Counted from the first letter of the stretch, positions 1 through 6,244 are shown. The stretch is 6,629 bases of DNA from Nitrospiraceae bacterium (GCA_025934615.1 JAICXS010000108.1:1-6629), one strand, 5' to 3'. Numbers and translations are program-made. The notes: generated from the sequence alone by a model not told the origin.

Positions 1-1161
1 AGCCAGAACGATTCGGCGGATCGCTTCAAAAAACTCGGTGTGGATGTATTTTTTGGCGAAGGACGATTCACAGGGGCTGACCGGGTGGAGGTCGGCGGAA
101 AGAGGCTTACCTTTAAGAAGGCCGCAATTTGTACCGGCGCTCGTGCGGCCGCTCCATCGATTCCCGGACTACAAGATACAGGCTATCTCACGAATGAAAC
201 TGTCTTTGCTCTGACTCGGTTGCCGCCGCGCCTCGCCGTGATCGGTGCGGGGCCGATCGGCTGTGAGATGGCGCAGGCCTTCGCTCGTTTCGGCAGTCAG
301 GTGTCGCTGTTTGAACAGATGCGCCACATCCTGCCCCGTGAAGATAGAGAGGCTGCAGGAATCGTCCAGGCCCAGATGGAAGCGGATGGAGTCTTCTTCG
401 TGTTCGATTCGAAGGTGATAGGCGTCGAGCGGCGTGGGGATGAAAAGGTGATTCACTATGAAATGGACGGCGGCAAGGAAGAGCGCGCTGTGGATGAAAT
501 TTTGATCGGCGTCGGCCGCGCGCCGAATGTCGAAGGCCTTGGCCTAGAAAACGCAGGCGTTGTATACGATATGACACGCGGCGTGAAAGTCAATGCGCGT
601 TTGCAGACGACCAATCCGAGAATCTATGCGGCCGGCGATATCTGTTCGCCCTTCAAGTTTACACACGTGGCGGATGCCATGGCGCAGATCGTCATTCAAA
701 ACGCCCTGTTTCCGCACCCCTTCGGGCTGGGACATGCGAATACCGACTCATTGATTATTCCCTGGTGCACGTACACGCAACCCGAGATTGCACATGTGGG
801 AATGTATGAAGCCGATGCCAAGGCGAATGGGATCGAGACCGACACGTTTACCTTTACGTTGGATGAAGTCGATCGGGCGGTCCTGGACGGGGAAGAGCAC
901 GGGTTTGCGCGCGTGCATGTGAAGAAGGGGACGGATCGACTTATGGGTGCCACCGTCGTCGCCCCGCATGCGGGCGATCTGATCAGCGAATTGACCGTCG
1001 CGATGAAAGCCGGCAAAGGCTTGAGCCTGATTGCGGGTACGATCCATCCGTATCCCACGCACGCGGAGGTGATAAAAAAAGTCGCAAATGCGTGGAGGAA
1101 AACGAGGTTAAGCGAGGGGAAGAAGCAGATGTTGCGTCGATGGTTTAAGTGGAGTCGTTGA
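1..1161 (+). CDS. MerA/Lpd-like FAD-dependent pyridine nucleotide-disulfide oxidoreductase, 5' partial
   Basis: The frame is open from base 1, so the true start lies upstream; the ATG at 40 is internal. The 386 visible residues hold most of a two-dinucleotide-fold flavoprotein, and about 110-120 N-terminal residues are probably missing, including the first FAD motif and the CxxxxC redox disulfide. Counting from the Met at 40: the TGA of the ATG-like FAD motif (32-34), the NAD(P)H Rossmann motif GAGPIG (69-74, with E93 after it), the second FAD motif IYAAGD (195-200), and the dimerisation domain with WCTYTQPEIAHVG (242-254) and HPYPTHAE (336-343). In dihydrolipoamide dehydrogenase the C-terminal motif is HPTxxE with a catalytic His; here Tyr338 takes that place, as in mercuric reductases. 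The C-terminus lacks the vicinal Cys pair of classical MerA, so mercury reduction should not be assumed. No mer regulator or transporter is in view. The substrate is unknown; the family assignment is firm. Confidence 0.93.
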   Translation, partial: SQNDSADRFKKLGVDVFFGEGRFTGADRVEVGGKRLTFKKAAICTGARAAAPSIPGLQDTGYLTNETVFALTRLPPRLAVIGAGPIGCEMAQAFARFGSQVSLFEQMRHILPREDREAAGIVQAQMEADGVFFVFDSKVIGVERRGDEKVIHYEMDGGKEERAVDEILIGVGRAPNVEGLGLENAGVVYDMTRGVKVNARLQTTNPRIYAAGDICSPFKFTHVADAMAQIVIQNALFPHPFGLGHANTDSLIIPWCTYTQPEIAHVGMYEADAKANGIETDTFTFTLDEVDRAVLDGEEHGFARVHVKKGTDRLMGATVVAPHAGDLISELTVAMKAGKGLSLIAGTIHPYPTHAEVIKKVANAWRKTRLSEGKKQMLRRWFKWSR

Positions 1162-1271
1162 AGAGGGGAGGGACAGTCCGGCTGGCTTCTGCGCTCCAAT
1201 CCGGATGCGAAGACGGTGCGCATTCGATGCTCGCATGGGACAACAACAGTTAAGCCGTTGGAGATCTTGAA

Positions 1272-2009
1272 ATGATGCGGAACGCCGTGTTGTCCGTCAT
1301 ACGGATCACGCTATTTCTCGCGCCGTTGACTGTTTACGCCCAGACTGAGGCGGTCCTTGAGGTCGGTAAGTTTTCGACGGCGGCGCCGGGAACGGAATTT
1401 CCGGAGAATTGGAAGCCGTTGACCTTTCCAAAGATCAAGCGGCACACCAACTACACATTAATCCGCGAGGGGGACGCGGTGGTGGTGAAGGCTGTGAGCG
1501 AGGCGTCCTCGTCCGGTTTGACACGAGACATCACGATCGATCCGAAGGAGTATCCCGTCCTACAATGGCGATGGAAAGTCGGTAACCTTCTTACAACGAG
1601 CGATGTGACGCGGAAGGATGGGGACGATTATCCGGCTCGTCTGTACATCACCTTTGCGTATGATTCGAGCAAGGTCAGTTTTTTTGAGAAAACGAAATAT
1701 GAAGCAGCCCGTCTTCTCTATGGCCAATACCCTCCGCTTGGCGCCTTAAACTACATCTGGGACACCAAGGCTGCAAAAGGTACGATTGTGCCGAATCCCT
1801 ACACGTCTCGAGCCATGATGATCGTCGTCGAAAGCGGCGCGGCGGATGTGAATCGATGGATCACCGAAGAGCGGAACGTCTATGAGGATTATAAGGCCGC
1901 ATTCGGCGAGGAACCTCCCATGATTTCAGGCGTGGCAATCATGACCGATACCGACAATACGGGGGAGGCAGCGACGGCGTTTTACGGAGATATTGTGTTC
2001 ACGAAGTAG
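1272..2009 (+). CDS. Secreted DUF3047 family protein
   Basis: This is a 245-residue protein of unknown function, probably periplasmic. Residues 1-23 form a signal peptide: basic start, hydrophobic core and a VYA cleavage site before QTEA. The mature part resembles DUF3047: a GKF/W-containing start (32-47), a central block with LQWRWKVGN (97-105), DDYPARLYITF (118-128), LNYIWD (159-164) and the closing GVAIMTDTDNTGEAATAFYG (220-239). The mature part has no cysteine and no membrane segment. The start is well fixed: an in-frame TAA lies at 1251-1253 and GGAG at 1260-1263 sits 8 bases before the ATG. The ATG at 1275 is a less likely alternative. It follows the oxidoreductase by 110 bases on the same strand, with no convincing promoter or terminator between them. 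Membership of the domain family is judged from remembered motifs; no biochemical role is known to me. Confidence 0.88.
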   Translation: MMRNAVLSVIRITLFLAPLTVYAQTEAVLEVGKFSTAAPGTEFPENWKPLTFPKIKRHTNYTLIREGDAVVVKAVSEASSSGLTRDITIDPKEYPVLQWRWKVGNLLTTSDVTRKDGDDYPARLYITFAYDSSKVSFFEKTKYEAARLLYGQYPPLGALNYIWDTKAAKGTIVPNPYTSRAMMIVVESGAADVNRWITEERNVYEDYKAAFGEEPPMISGVAIMTDTDNTGEAATAFYGDIVFTK

Positions 2010-2068
2010 AGGCTGAGCCGGACGCTTCCATTTCCATGACCAATTCTTCTGTTAGAGCGGGAGGTGAC

Positions 2069-2097
2069 ATGAACTAATCCGTGCGGTCGCGTATAAT
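2069..2097 (+). promoter_or_regulatory. Putative sigma70-type promoter for the DUF547 gene
   Basis: A perfect TATAAT lies at 2092-2097. Seventeen bases upstream is a poor -35, ATGAAC (2069-2074); a better GTGACA (2064-2069) is 22 bases away, which is too far. Transcription would begin near 2104 and leave a leader of about 30 bases carrying the GGAG ribosome binding site at 2122-2125. This suggests the DUF547 gene can be expressed independently of the genes before it. Confidence 0.5.
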
Positions 2098-2134
2098 TAC
2101 TCAGTCCGCTGTTTCGTTCTTGGAGTGAGCCGCG

Positions 2135-2938
2135 ATGGACCTCCGTCGATTGTTGCTCTCCGTCGGTCTTGCGATCGCGATCGGCTTGCAGTCCGCCTGC
2201 TCGTCGGCTCCTCGGTCGTTCGTGCCGATCGAGCCCATTCCGTTGTCGGAATTTTCCACCCAATATGTCGATGAAGTGCTTCAGGCTCATGTGAAAGACG
2301 GCGTGGTGAACTACCCGGCGATCGCGCAGGACGACCGCTTGCAGTTGTTCATTTGGCAACTGGACCGGTTTAACCCGAGCATGCTTCCATCGCGCCAACA
2401 TAGCTTGGCCTTCTGGATCAATGTCTACAACGCGTTCGCCATGAAGGGCATTCTAGACGGCTATTCCCCCCAGACGGTATGGGGACGCTATCGGTACTTC
2501 ATCGCCCACGATTATTACGTCGGGGGGCGGCCGGTCAACTTATACAATCTTGAGCGCGATCTTTTAATCCCAGACTTTCGCGATCCCCGAATCCACTTCG
2601 CGATAGTCTGTGCCTCACGGTCCTGCCCGAAACTGCCCTCGCAGGTGTACTCGCCCGATCGATTGGATCAGCAGTTGGACGATAGTGCACGGCTCTTCAT
2701 TAATGATCCTGCGAAAAATCGTTTCGATTCCATTAACAGAATCGCGCACCTGTCACAAATCTTTAAATGGTTTGAGAAGGATTTCGCCGCGCATTCGGGT
2801 TCGCTTCTGAACTATGTTGCGCAATACGTGACTGACCCCAAGATAGCAAGGGAACTTAAAGCCAATCGCTATCGAGTTGAATTTGTAGACTACGATTGGG
2901 CGCTTAACGGAATTGCCTATACTCGTCGCTCCAAATGA
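2135..2938 (+). CDS. DUF547 family exported protein, probable lipoprotein
   Basis: This is a 267-residue protein with one DUF547 domain. The N-terminus has basic residues, a hydrophobic stretch (6-18) and LQSAC ending at Cys22 followed by Ser-Ser, so it looks like a lipoprotein bound for the outer membrane. The lipobox is imperfect because Gln19 is at -3. Hallmarks seen: AFWINVYNAFAMKGILDGY (92-110), NLYNLERDLL (135-144), the block HFAIVCASRSCP (154-165) with His154, Cys159 and Cys164, SQIFKWFEKDF (207-217), and the closing YDWALN (253-258). The conserved His and Cys pattern is typical of the family, whose bacterial function I do not know; an enzymatic role is inference. The start is supported by GGAG (2122-2125), 9 bases before the ATG, and by the signal sequence. 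It lies 125 bases after the DUF3047 gene, and both products are exported. Confidence 0.9.
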   Translation: MDLRRLLLSVGLAIAIGLQSACSSAPRSFVPIEPIPLSEFSTQYVDEVLQAHVKDGVVNYPAIAQDDRLQLFIWQLDRFNPSMLPSRQHSLAFWINVYNAFAMKGILDGYSPQTVWGRYRYFIAHDYYVGGRPVNLYNLERDLLIPDFRDPRIHFAIVCASRSCPKLPSQVYSPDRLDQQLDDSARLFINDPAKNRFDSINRIAHLSQIFKWFEKDFAAHSGSLLNYVAQYVTDPKIARELKANRYRVEFVDYDWALNGIAYTRRSK

Positions 2939-3250
2939 ACAGGTTTCGATGCGCCGGCCTATCCATTCTTGAGGCAATGGTTTTTGGTGAGCATCCCTTC
3001 GCGTCGGGCGACCGGTGTGGCTATCAGGCCGGTGACAATCGATTCGCAAGGTCGTCGCAATGGGCGGCCGGCGAAGTGTAGCCCCCGTCATTCTACGTTC
3101 TCCACATAGGGCTATGCCTGCCTCTCTGGCTCGAGTGTTTTTTCAAGACATCCTCTGACTGTAGGGTTCGTCGCCTCGCTCCTCAAACAGCTTCCTGGTC
3201 TCTTTCTGCCGTCGCCAAGCGAGAAAAAACGGCGGGAGGCGCCAGATTCA
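2939..3250 (+). other. Intergenic stretch without a convincing gene
   Basis: The 406-base gap between the DUF547 gene and the signalling gene holds no long ORF with protein-like composition up to the promoter at 3251. A 48-codon ORF (2935-3081) starts in an ATGA overlap with the end of the DUF547 gene but resembles nothing I know. An 8-base GC-rich inverted repeat pairs 2952-2959 with 3066-3073, about 106 bases apart. A T6 run at 3138-3143 has no clear stem before it, so no terminator is called. Confidence 0.5.
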
Positions 3251-3279
3251 TTGACAAATTCTCAAGTGCCGCTGATACT
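3251..3279 (+). promoter_or_regulatory. Sigma70-type promoter of the PAS/double-receiver gene
   Basis: A perfect TTGACA (3251-3256) is followed after exactly 17 bases by GATACT (3274-3279), which matches TATAAT at four of six positions including the key second A and final T. Transcription would begin near 3286, giving a leader of about 59 bases. An in-frame TAG at 3309-3311 lies inside this leader, so translation cannot start earlier than the ATG at 3345. Confidence 0.65.
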
Positions 3280-3344
3280 TTCCATGATCCTTGTTGTCGA
3301 TTTGAGCCTAGACTCGCGTCTCACTGGGCACTAGTCCTCTTGCC

Positions 3345-5252
3345 ATGACCCAAAACAAGAACATTACCGTTCTCATCGTCAATGCGGAAGCCGAGGAGGT
3401 CAAGGCGATTACGATCGGCTTCCGGGCCGTATTTCCCGGCTGTCGAGTCGAGACAATCTACTCGCCCGATGAGACCTTGGACTGGGTATCGCGGCATGAA
3501 TGGCAGGTGGTGTTTCTGGATGAGCCGCTGTTGCAATCAAGCGCGATGACCATCATCCCGGAAATCCGCAAACGCCTTCCCAATAGCGCGATTATCGTCC
3601 AAACCGATCGCAACGATATTTCCACGGCGATGCAAGCCATTCGAGCCGGGGCCGATCATTGCTTCTACAAGAAGTCGCCGACCTTTTCCACGGAATTTCC
3701 TGCCGCGGCGAAGGCGCTGCTCGACAAACCGGATACACTCGCTCAATTGGTGGACCGATCCGTCGATGCCTATCTTCGGCTCTCAGAGGAAATGACCGAG
3801 ATCGTCTATGAGTTGGATAATGAGGGCCGCTTTATCAATGTCGGCCCCGGTGTCGTCAAATTGTTGGGCTATACCCCGGAAGAATTGATCGGCACTCATT
3901 TTTCGAAGGTGATCCCCGAGGACGAGCGGCAATTGGCCGAGCATCGGCTCAATGAGCGGCGCACCGGAGATCGGGCGACGCGAAACGTAGAGCTTCGGCT
4001 GAAGCCCAAAGCGTCAGGAGAAACCCAGGTCGAATCGGTTGAGGTGGAGCTGACCGCGATGGGCCGATACAACCAACAGCGGCAAATGATGGGTACGGTC
4101 GGGGTGATCCGCGACATCCGCGGCCACAAACAGGTCATTCAGCAGCGCGAAGCACAATTGCGGCAGCAGTTTCAACAACGGGAAGAGCAGTTGGGACAGG
4201 AGTATCACCAGTGGGAACAGCAGATCGAGCAGGAGCTGCAACAGCGCGAAGAAGAACTGCAGCGGCAGTATAAACAACGCGAAGAACAGCTGGCGCAAGA
4301 ACACGATCGCTTAAAAACGGACATGCAGCAGGAGCTGGAACGCAGGCGAACCTTGCAACAGCAAGCGCAGGAGCACCTGCAAGCGCTGCAACGACGTGAA
4401 GAAGAGTTGCGCTTGGAAGTGAAGCAACGGGAGGAGCAGCTTGCGCAAGAGCAGAGCCGATTGCAAACGGAAATGCAGGGAGAACTGGAGCAACAGCGCC
4501 AAGAATTACTGAGGCGGGAAGAAGAATTGCGCCGTGAACTGATTCAGCAAGAAGAGCGCTTCAATCAGGAAAAAGTCAAGGTTGATGTCTATCTGGAAGA
4601 AGAGCTGCGCCATCGCGGAGAGAAGCTACGGGAGGATTACCAGCGACAGGTTGACGCGTTGAGCCAGGACCGACATCGGCTAGAAACCGAATTGGAGCAG
4701 AAACTCAAGCAGCAGCAAGAACGGATACGGCAGGATGCGCAGCAGCAGGAAGACAAACTGAATGTGGAACGCCAGGAGCTAGAGTCTGAACTGGAGCGCG
4801 TTCTGCAACAGCAGCAGAATCATCCCAACTCTTCCGGCACCGTCCTGCTTGTCGAACCGCAGGCCACTGTGCTCGGCGTCACGCGGACGTTGCTGCAGCA
4901 GCACGGGTATGTCGTGGTGGAAGCCTCCACGGCGCTGGAAGCAATGGCCATTTGTAAAGTCTTCAAAAGCCCGCTTCATCTGCTGCTCACGGACGTGGCA
5001 AGGCCGGGCACCCTCACACTGGAACTTGCTGCCCGATTCATGGAGGTGCGTCCCGAGATGAAAATTCTCTTCTTGTCCGGCTATGTGACGGACTCACAGA
5101 CCCATGTGGATCTCGTCGCTCGAGGCATTGCATTCCTGCCGAGACCGTTCACCCCGGACATGCTGATTCGAAAGATTGCCGATACCGTCGACGTCACCGA
5201 CGTCGCCTCCGCTGTCGACGTCGATTCCATCCGACTCTCCGCCTTGCCGTAA
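3345..5252 (+). CDS. Receiver-PAS-coiled coil-receiver signalling protein without a transmitter domain
   Basis: This is a 635-residue soluble protein with no signal peptide or membrane segment. Residues 6-127 form a CheY-like receiver: the phosphoacceptor Asp59 (VVFLDE), Thr87 and Lys109/110 are kept, but the Mg-binding acidic pair is reduced to Asn13-Ala14 followed by Glu15. Residues 146-265 are a PAS domain (YELDNEGRFINV, LLGYTPEELIG, VGVIRDI). Residues 266-492 are a Gln/Glu/Arg-rich coiled coil built from 33-residue repeats. Residues 498-618 are a second receiver like those at the end of hybrid kinases: Glu504 followed by Pro505, phosphoacceptor Asp550 (LLLTD), Ser578 (FLSGY), and Arg600 where Lys is usual (LPRPF). 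No HisKA, HATPase, GGDEF, EAL or DNA-binding domain exists, so it may act as a scaffold or partner for other kinases (inference). The ATG at 3345 is the first after an in-frame TAG at 3309, but no Shine-Dalgarno precedes it. The gene appears monocistronic, with its own promoter. Confidence 0.9.
   Translation: MTQNKNITVLIVNAEAEEVKAITIGFRAVFPGCRVETIYSPDETLDWVSRHEWQVVFLDEPLLQSSAMTIIPEIRKRLPNSAIIVQTDRNDISTAMQAIRAGADHCFYKKSPTFSTEFPAAAKALLDKPDTLAQLVDRSVDAYLRLSEEMTEIVYELDNEGRFINVGPGVVKLLGYTPEELIGTHFSKVIPEDERQLAEHRLNERRTGDRATRNVELRLKPKASGETQVESVEVELTAMGRYNQQRQMMGTVGVIRDIRGHKQVIQQREAQLRQQFQQREEQLGQEYHQWEQQIEQELQQREEELQRQYKQREEQLAQEHDRLKTDMQQELERRRTLQQQAQEHLQALQRREEELRLEVKQREEQLAQEQSRLQTEMQGELEQQRQELLRREEELRRELIQQEERFNQEKVKVDVYLEEELRHRGEKLREDYQRQVDALSQDRHRLETELEQKLKQQQERIRQDAQQQEDKLNVERQELESELERVLQQQQNHPNSSGTVLLVEPQATVLGVTRTLLQQHGYVVVEASTALEAMAICKVFKSPLHLLLTDVARPGTLTLELAARFMEVRPEMKILFLSGYVTDSQTHVDLVARGIAFLPRPFTPDMLIRKIADTVDVTDVASAVDVDSIRLSALP
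4146..4811 (+). repeat. Six copies of a 33-residue (99-base) coiled-coil repeat
   Basis: Inside the signalling gene, residues 268-489 fall into 33-residue units starting at residues 268, 301, 351, 391, 424 and 457. Each unit is three 11-residue hendecads: A like REEELQRQYKQ, B like REEQLAQEHDR, C like LKTDMQQELER. Position 5 of every hendecad is Leu, Ile, Met or Phe, and position 1 of hendecad C is Leu, Val or Trp. The six copies form three runs, broken by a 17-residue insert (334-350) and a 7-residue insert (384-390). The copies at 301 and 351 are the most alike, which suggests the youngest duplication. At DNA level the copies are diverged. Confidence 0.75.
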
Positions 5253-5263
5253 TCAGCCGGACG

Positions 5264-5589
5264 CTAGGAGATCGGGTTGACCTCGATCACCGCCGGCGCG
5301 TCATCCTGTCCATCTCGCGTGAATTCCAATCGGTTTCGACCGCCAGTTTCGATCTGTCCCATCTGGCCCATCGCCTTTCAATATTCCGTCTCAAGCAGAT
5401 GCTGCGCGATGCTCAGCCATGCTTGGGAAGCCGTGTTCAGGCGTTCTTGTTCCAATATACCGCACGGTCGGATAGCGACGCACGACTTCGGCCATGTGGT
5501 TAATCTGTGCGGGGCGCGCTGCCGATCGCCGCGGCAAGGACGTGCGCACGATTATAGGTAGAGATCGCTTGCTCACATGTGAGGAGCAC
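5264..5589 (-). pseudogene. Decayed minus-strand coding sequence, family unknown
   Basis: No intact gene fills the stretch after the signalling gene, but the minus strand reads as ordinary protein if the frame is switched twice. From a GTG at 5589, just after an in-frame TGA (5590-5592), one frame gives LLTCEQAISTYNRAHVLAAA and ends at a TAA (5500-5502). A second frame gives QINHMAEVVRRYPTVRYIG over about 5510-5455. A third gives LEQERLNTASQAWLSIAQHL from about 5455, meets TGA (5378-5380), and continues past MGQMGQIETGGRNRLEF to a TAG (5264-5266). Each frame change fits one extra base or two lost bases. Plus-strand ORFs here are rich in Arg, Cys and Pro and look like shadows. I do not recognise the family. 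Sequencing or assembly errors could give the same picture. Confidence 0.45.
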
Positions 5590-5615
5590 TCACTCACCCG
5601 TACAGTCGATGGTGA

Positions 5616-5999
5616 TCACGGGCAGTACGGCGTGCCGATCGCCGTGAAAATCCTCGAGAGTGCCCGCCATCGCGGAACTTCCTGCGTCAGATGGAAGGTG
5701 ACTCCGCCGCCCGTTTGCATGTTGAGGGCAATCCACTCTTGGTACAGGTTGCAGACCGCCTGAGGGTCTGGCAGATTCGTCGGATGAACCGGCTCTCCAA
5801 GTAGCGCGCTCATGGAGGCAAACGTCGCGCCGGCTGGGGCGACCAGTACGACCCCCTTCGATTGGTAAGGGGCACAGAGGCGTTCAGCGATGTTCGTGAA
5901 GGTGCCATCCTCGCATTTATACAGCAGCTCCTCTCCAGACGAGACGGCGGTGGTTGCGAATGCCGTCATAAATATGAGGGCCACCAGTAAGGTTTTCAT
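5616..5999 (-). CDS. Small secreted four-cysteine protein, weakly DUF4124-like
   Basis: This is a 127-residue protein. Residues 1-20 are a clear signal peptide: MKT, then a hydrophobic core, with likely cleavage near AVS/SGEE. The mature part begins ELLYKCEDGTFTN and has a second Cys at 42, a spacing that recalls the N-terminal motif of DUF4124 proteins; this likeness is weak. Later come a Pro-rich linker (69-79), VCNLYQEWIAL (82-92) and VPRWRALSRIFTAIG (108-122). There are four cysteines after the signal (29, 42, 83, 126), which fits two disulfides in an oxidising periplasm (inference). The start is unusually secure, with AAGGAGG at 6007-6013, 7 bases upstream. Its ATG overlaps the TGA of the 82-codon ORF before it, and decayed coding sequence follows after it. 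Function unknown. Confidence 0.75.
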   Translation of the reverse strand: MKTLLVALIFMTAFATTAVSSGEELLYKCEDGTFTNIAERLCAPYQSKGVVLVAPAGATFASMSALLGEPVHPTNLPDPQAVCNLYQEWIALNMQTGGGVTFHLTQEVPRWRALSRIFTAIGTPYCP

Positions 6000-6244
6000 G
6001 ATGATGCCTCCTTTTTCATACAGTGCAGATTGAGCCGTCCGAACTCTATCGCGCGAGGACCATGAGATGGTGAAGACAGCGGCTCCTCCGCTGAAATTGG
6101 AATCCAGTAGCTTTCGTCGATGCCGCGAAACGCCTCGTGTGCTTTCTGGGCCGCCAGACCGTCTATTTTCAGTACATTGGGCATAGACAAGATATCGCTA
6201 TATAAATACCTAGATACATCGGGAGACAGCAATCTTTCTGCCAT
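5996..6244 (-). CDS. Putative small hypothetical protein, overlapping the next gene by ATGA
   Basis: This is an 82-codon ORF of unknown family. It starts at the ATG at 6244 and ends with a TGA sharing ATGA with the next start, the usual sign of translational coupling. The product has no signal peptide, membrane segment or motif I know; it is soluble and acidic in the middle (GIDESYWIPISAEE, residues 41-54). Against it being a real gene: no Shine-Dalgarno precedes 6244, and the reading frame stays open and protein-like for 18 codons further upstream (to the TGA at 6299-6301) without a start codon. This could mean a truncated remnant of a longer gene. An internal Met21 is another possible start, also without a binding site. 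A TACAAT on the minus strand (6260-6265) could serve as -10, but no good -35 accompanies it. Confidence 0.35.
   Translation of the reverse strand: MAERLLSPDVSRYLYSDILSMPNVLKIDGLAAQKAHEAFRGIDESYWIPISAEEPLSSPSHGPRAIEFGRLNLHCMKKEASS
6007..6013 (-). promoter_or_regulatory. Strong Shine-Dalgarno fixing the start at 5999
   Basis: Read on the minus strand this is AAGGAGG, 7 bases before the ATG at 5999-5997. It is the best ribosome binding site in the window. It lies inside the last codons of the preceding 82-codon ORF, where it encodes Lys-Lys-Glu-Ala, so part of that ORF's C-terminus is dictated by this site. Confidence 0.8.

Noticed and set aside
2753..3091. 112-codon minus-strand ORF over the end of the DUF547 gene and the gap after it
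   Set aside because: Its 3' part is antisense to conserved DUF547 codons, its composition is Arg/Pro/Thr-rich, and it lacks a ribosome binding site.
3110..3143. T6 run at 3138-3143 as a terminator of the DUF547 gene
   Set aside because: No GC-rich stem directly precedes the T run, and it lies about 200 bases after the stop codon.
3224..3243. Terminator-like GGCG/CGCC hairpin followed by T6 on the minus strand
   Set aside because: The stem is only 4 bp and there is no minus-strand gene upstream for it to end.
4014..4502. Minus-strand ORFs rich in Leu and Phe, opposite the coiled-coil region
   Set aside because: They are the antisense of the Gln/Glu/Lys-rich repeat codons, which automatically read as Leu and Phe; there is no start context.
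5572..5583. Perfect 12-base palindrome CTCACATGTGAG, followed by CTCAC repeats
   Set aside because: It lies inside the decayed coding stretch, no second copy or neighbouring regulator gene supports an operator, and one such palindrome can arise by chance.
5616..5678. Alternate minus-strand frame across the end of the 127-residue gene, reading from an ATG to MAGTLEDFHGDRHAVLPVIT and on to the TGA at 5590
   Set aside because: It looks protein-like and shares a frame with the first piece of the pseudogene, but it overlaps the better supported secreted-protein gene and could simply be its shadow. Only comparison with homologues can decide.
5277..5763. Plus-strand ORFs of 94 and 89 codons (5277-5561 and 5494-5763)
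   Set aside because: Their products are rich in Arg, Cys, Pro and Trp, have no family likeness and no ribosome binding site, and lie opposite better minus-strand coding sequence.
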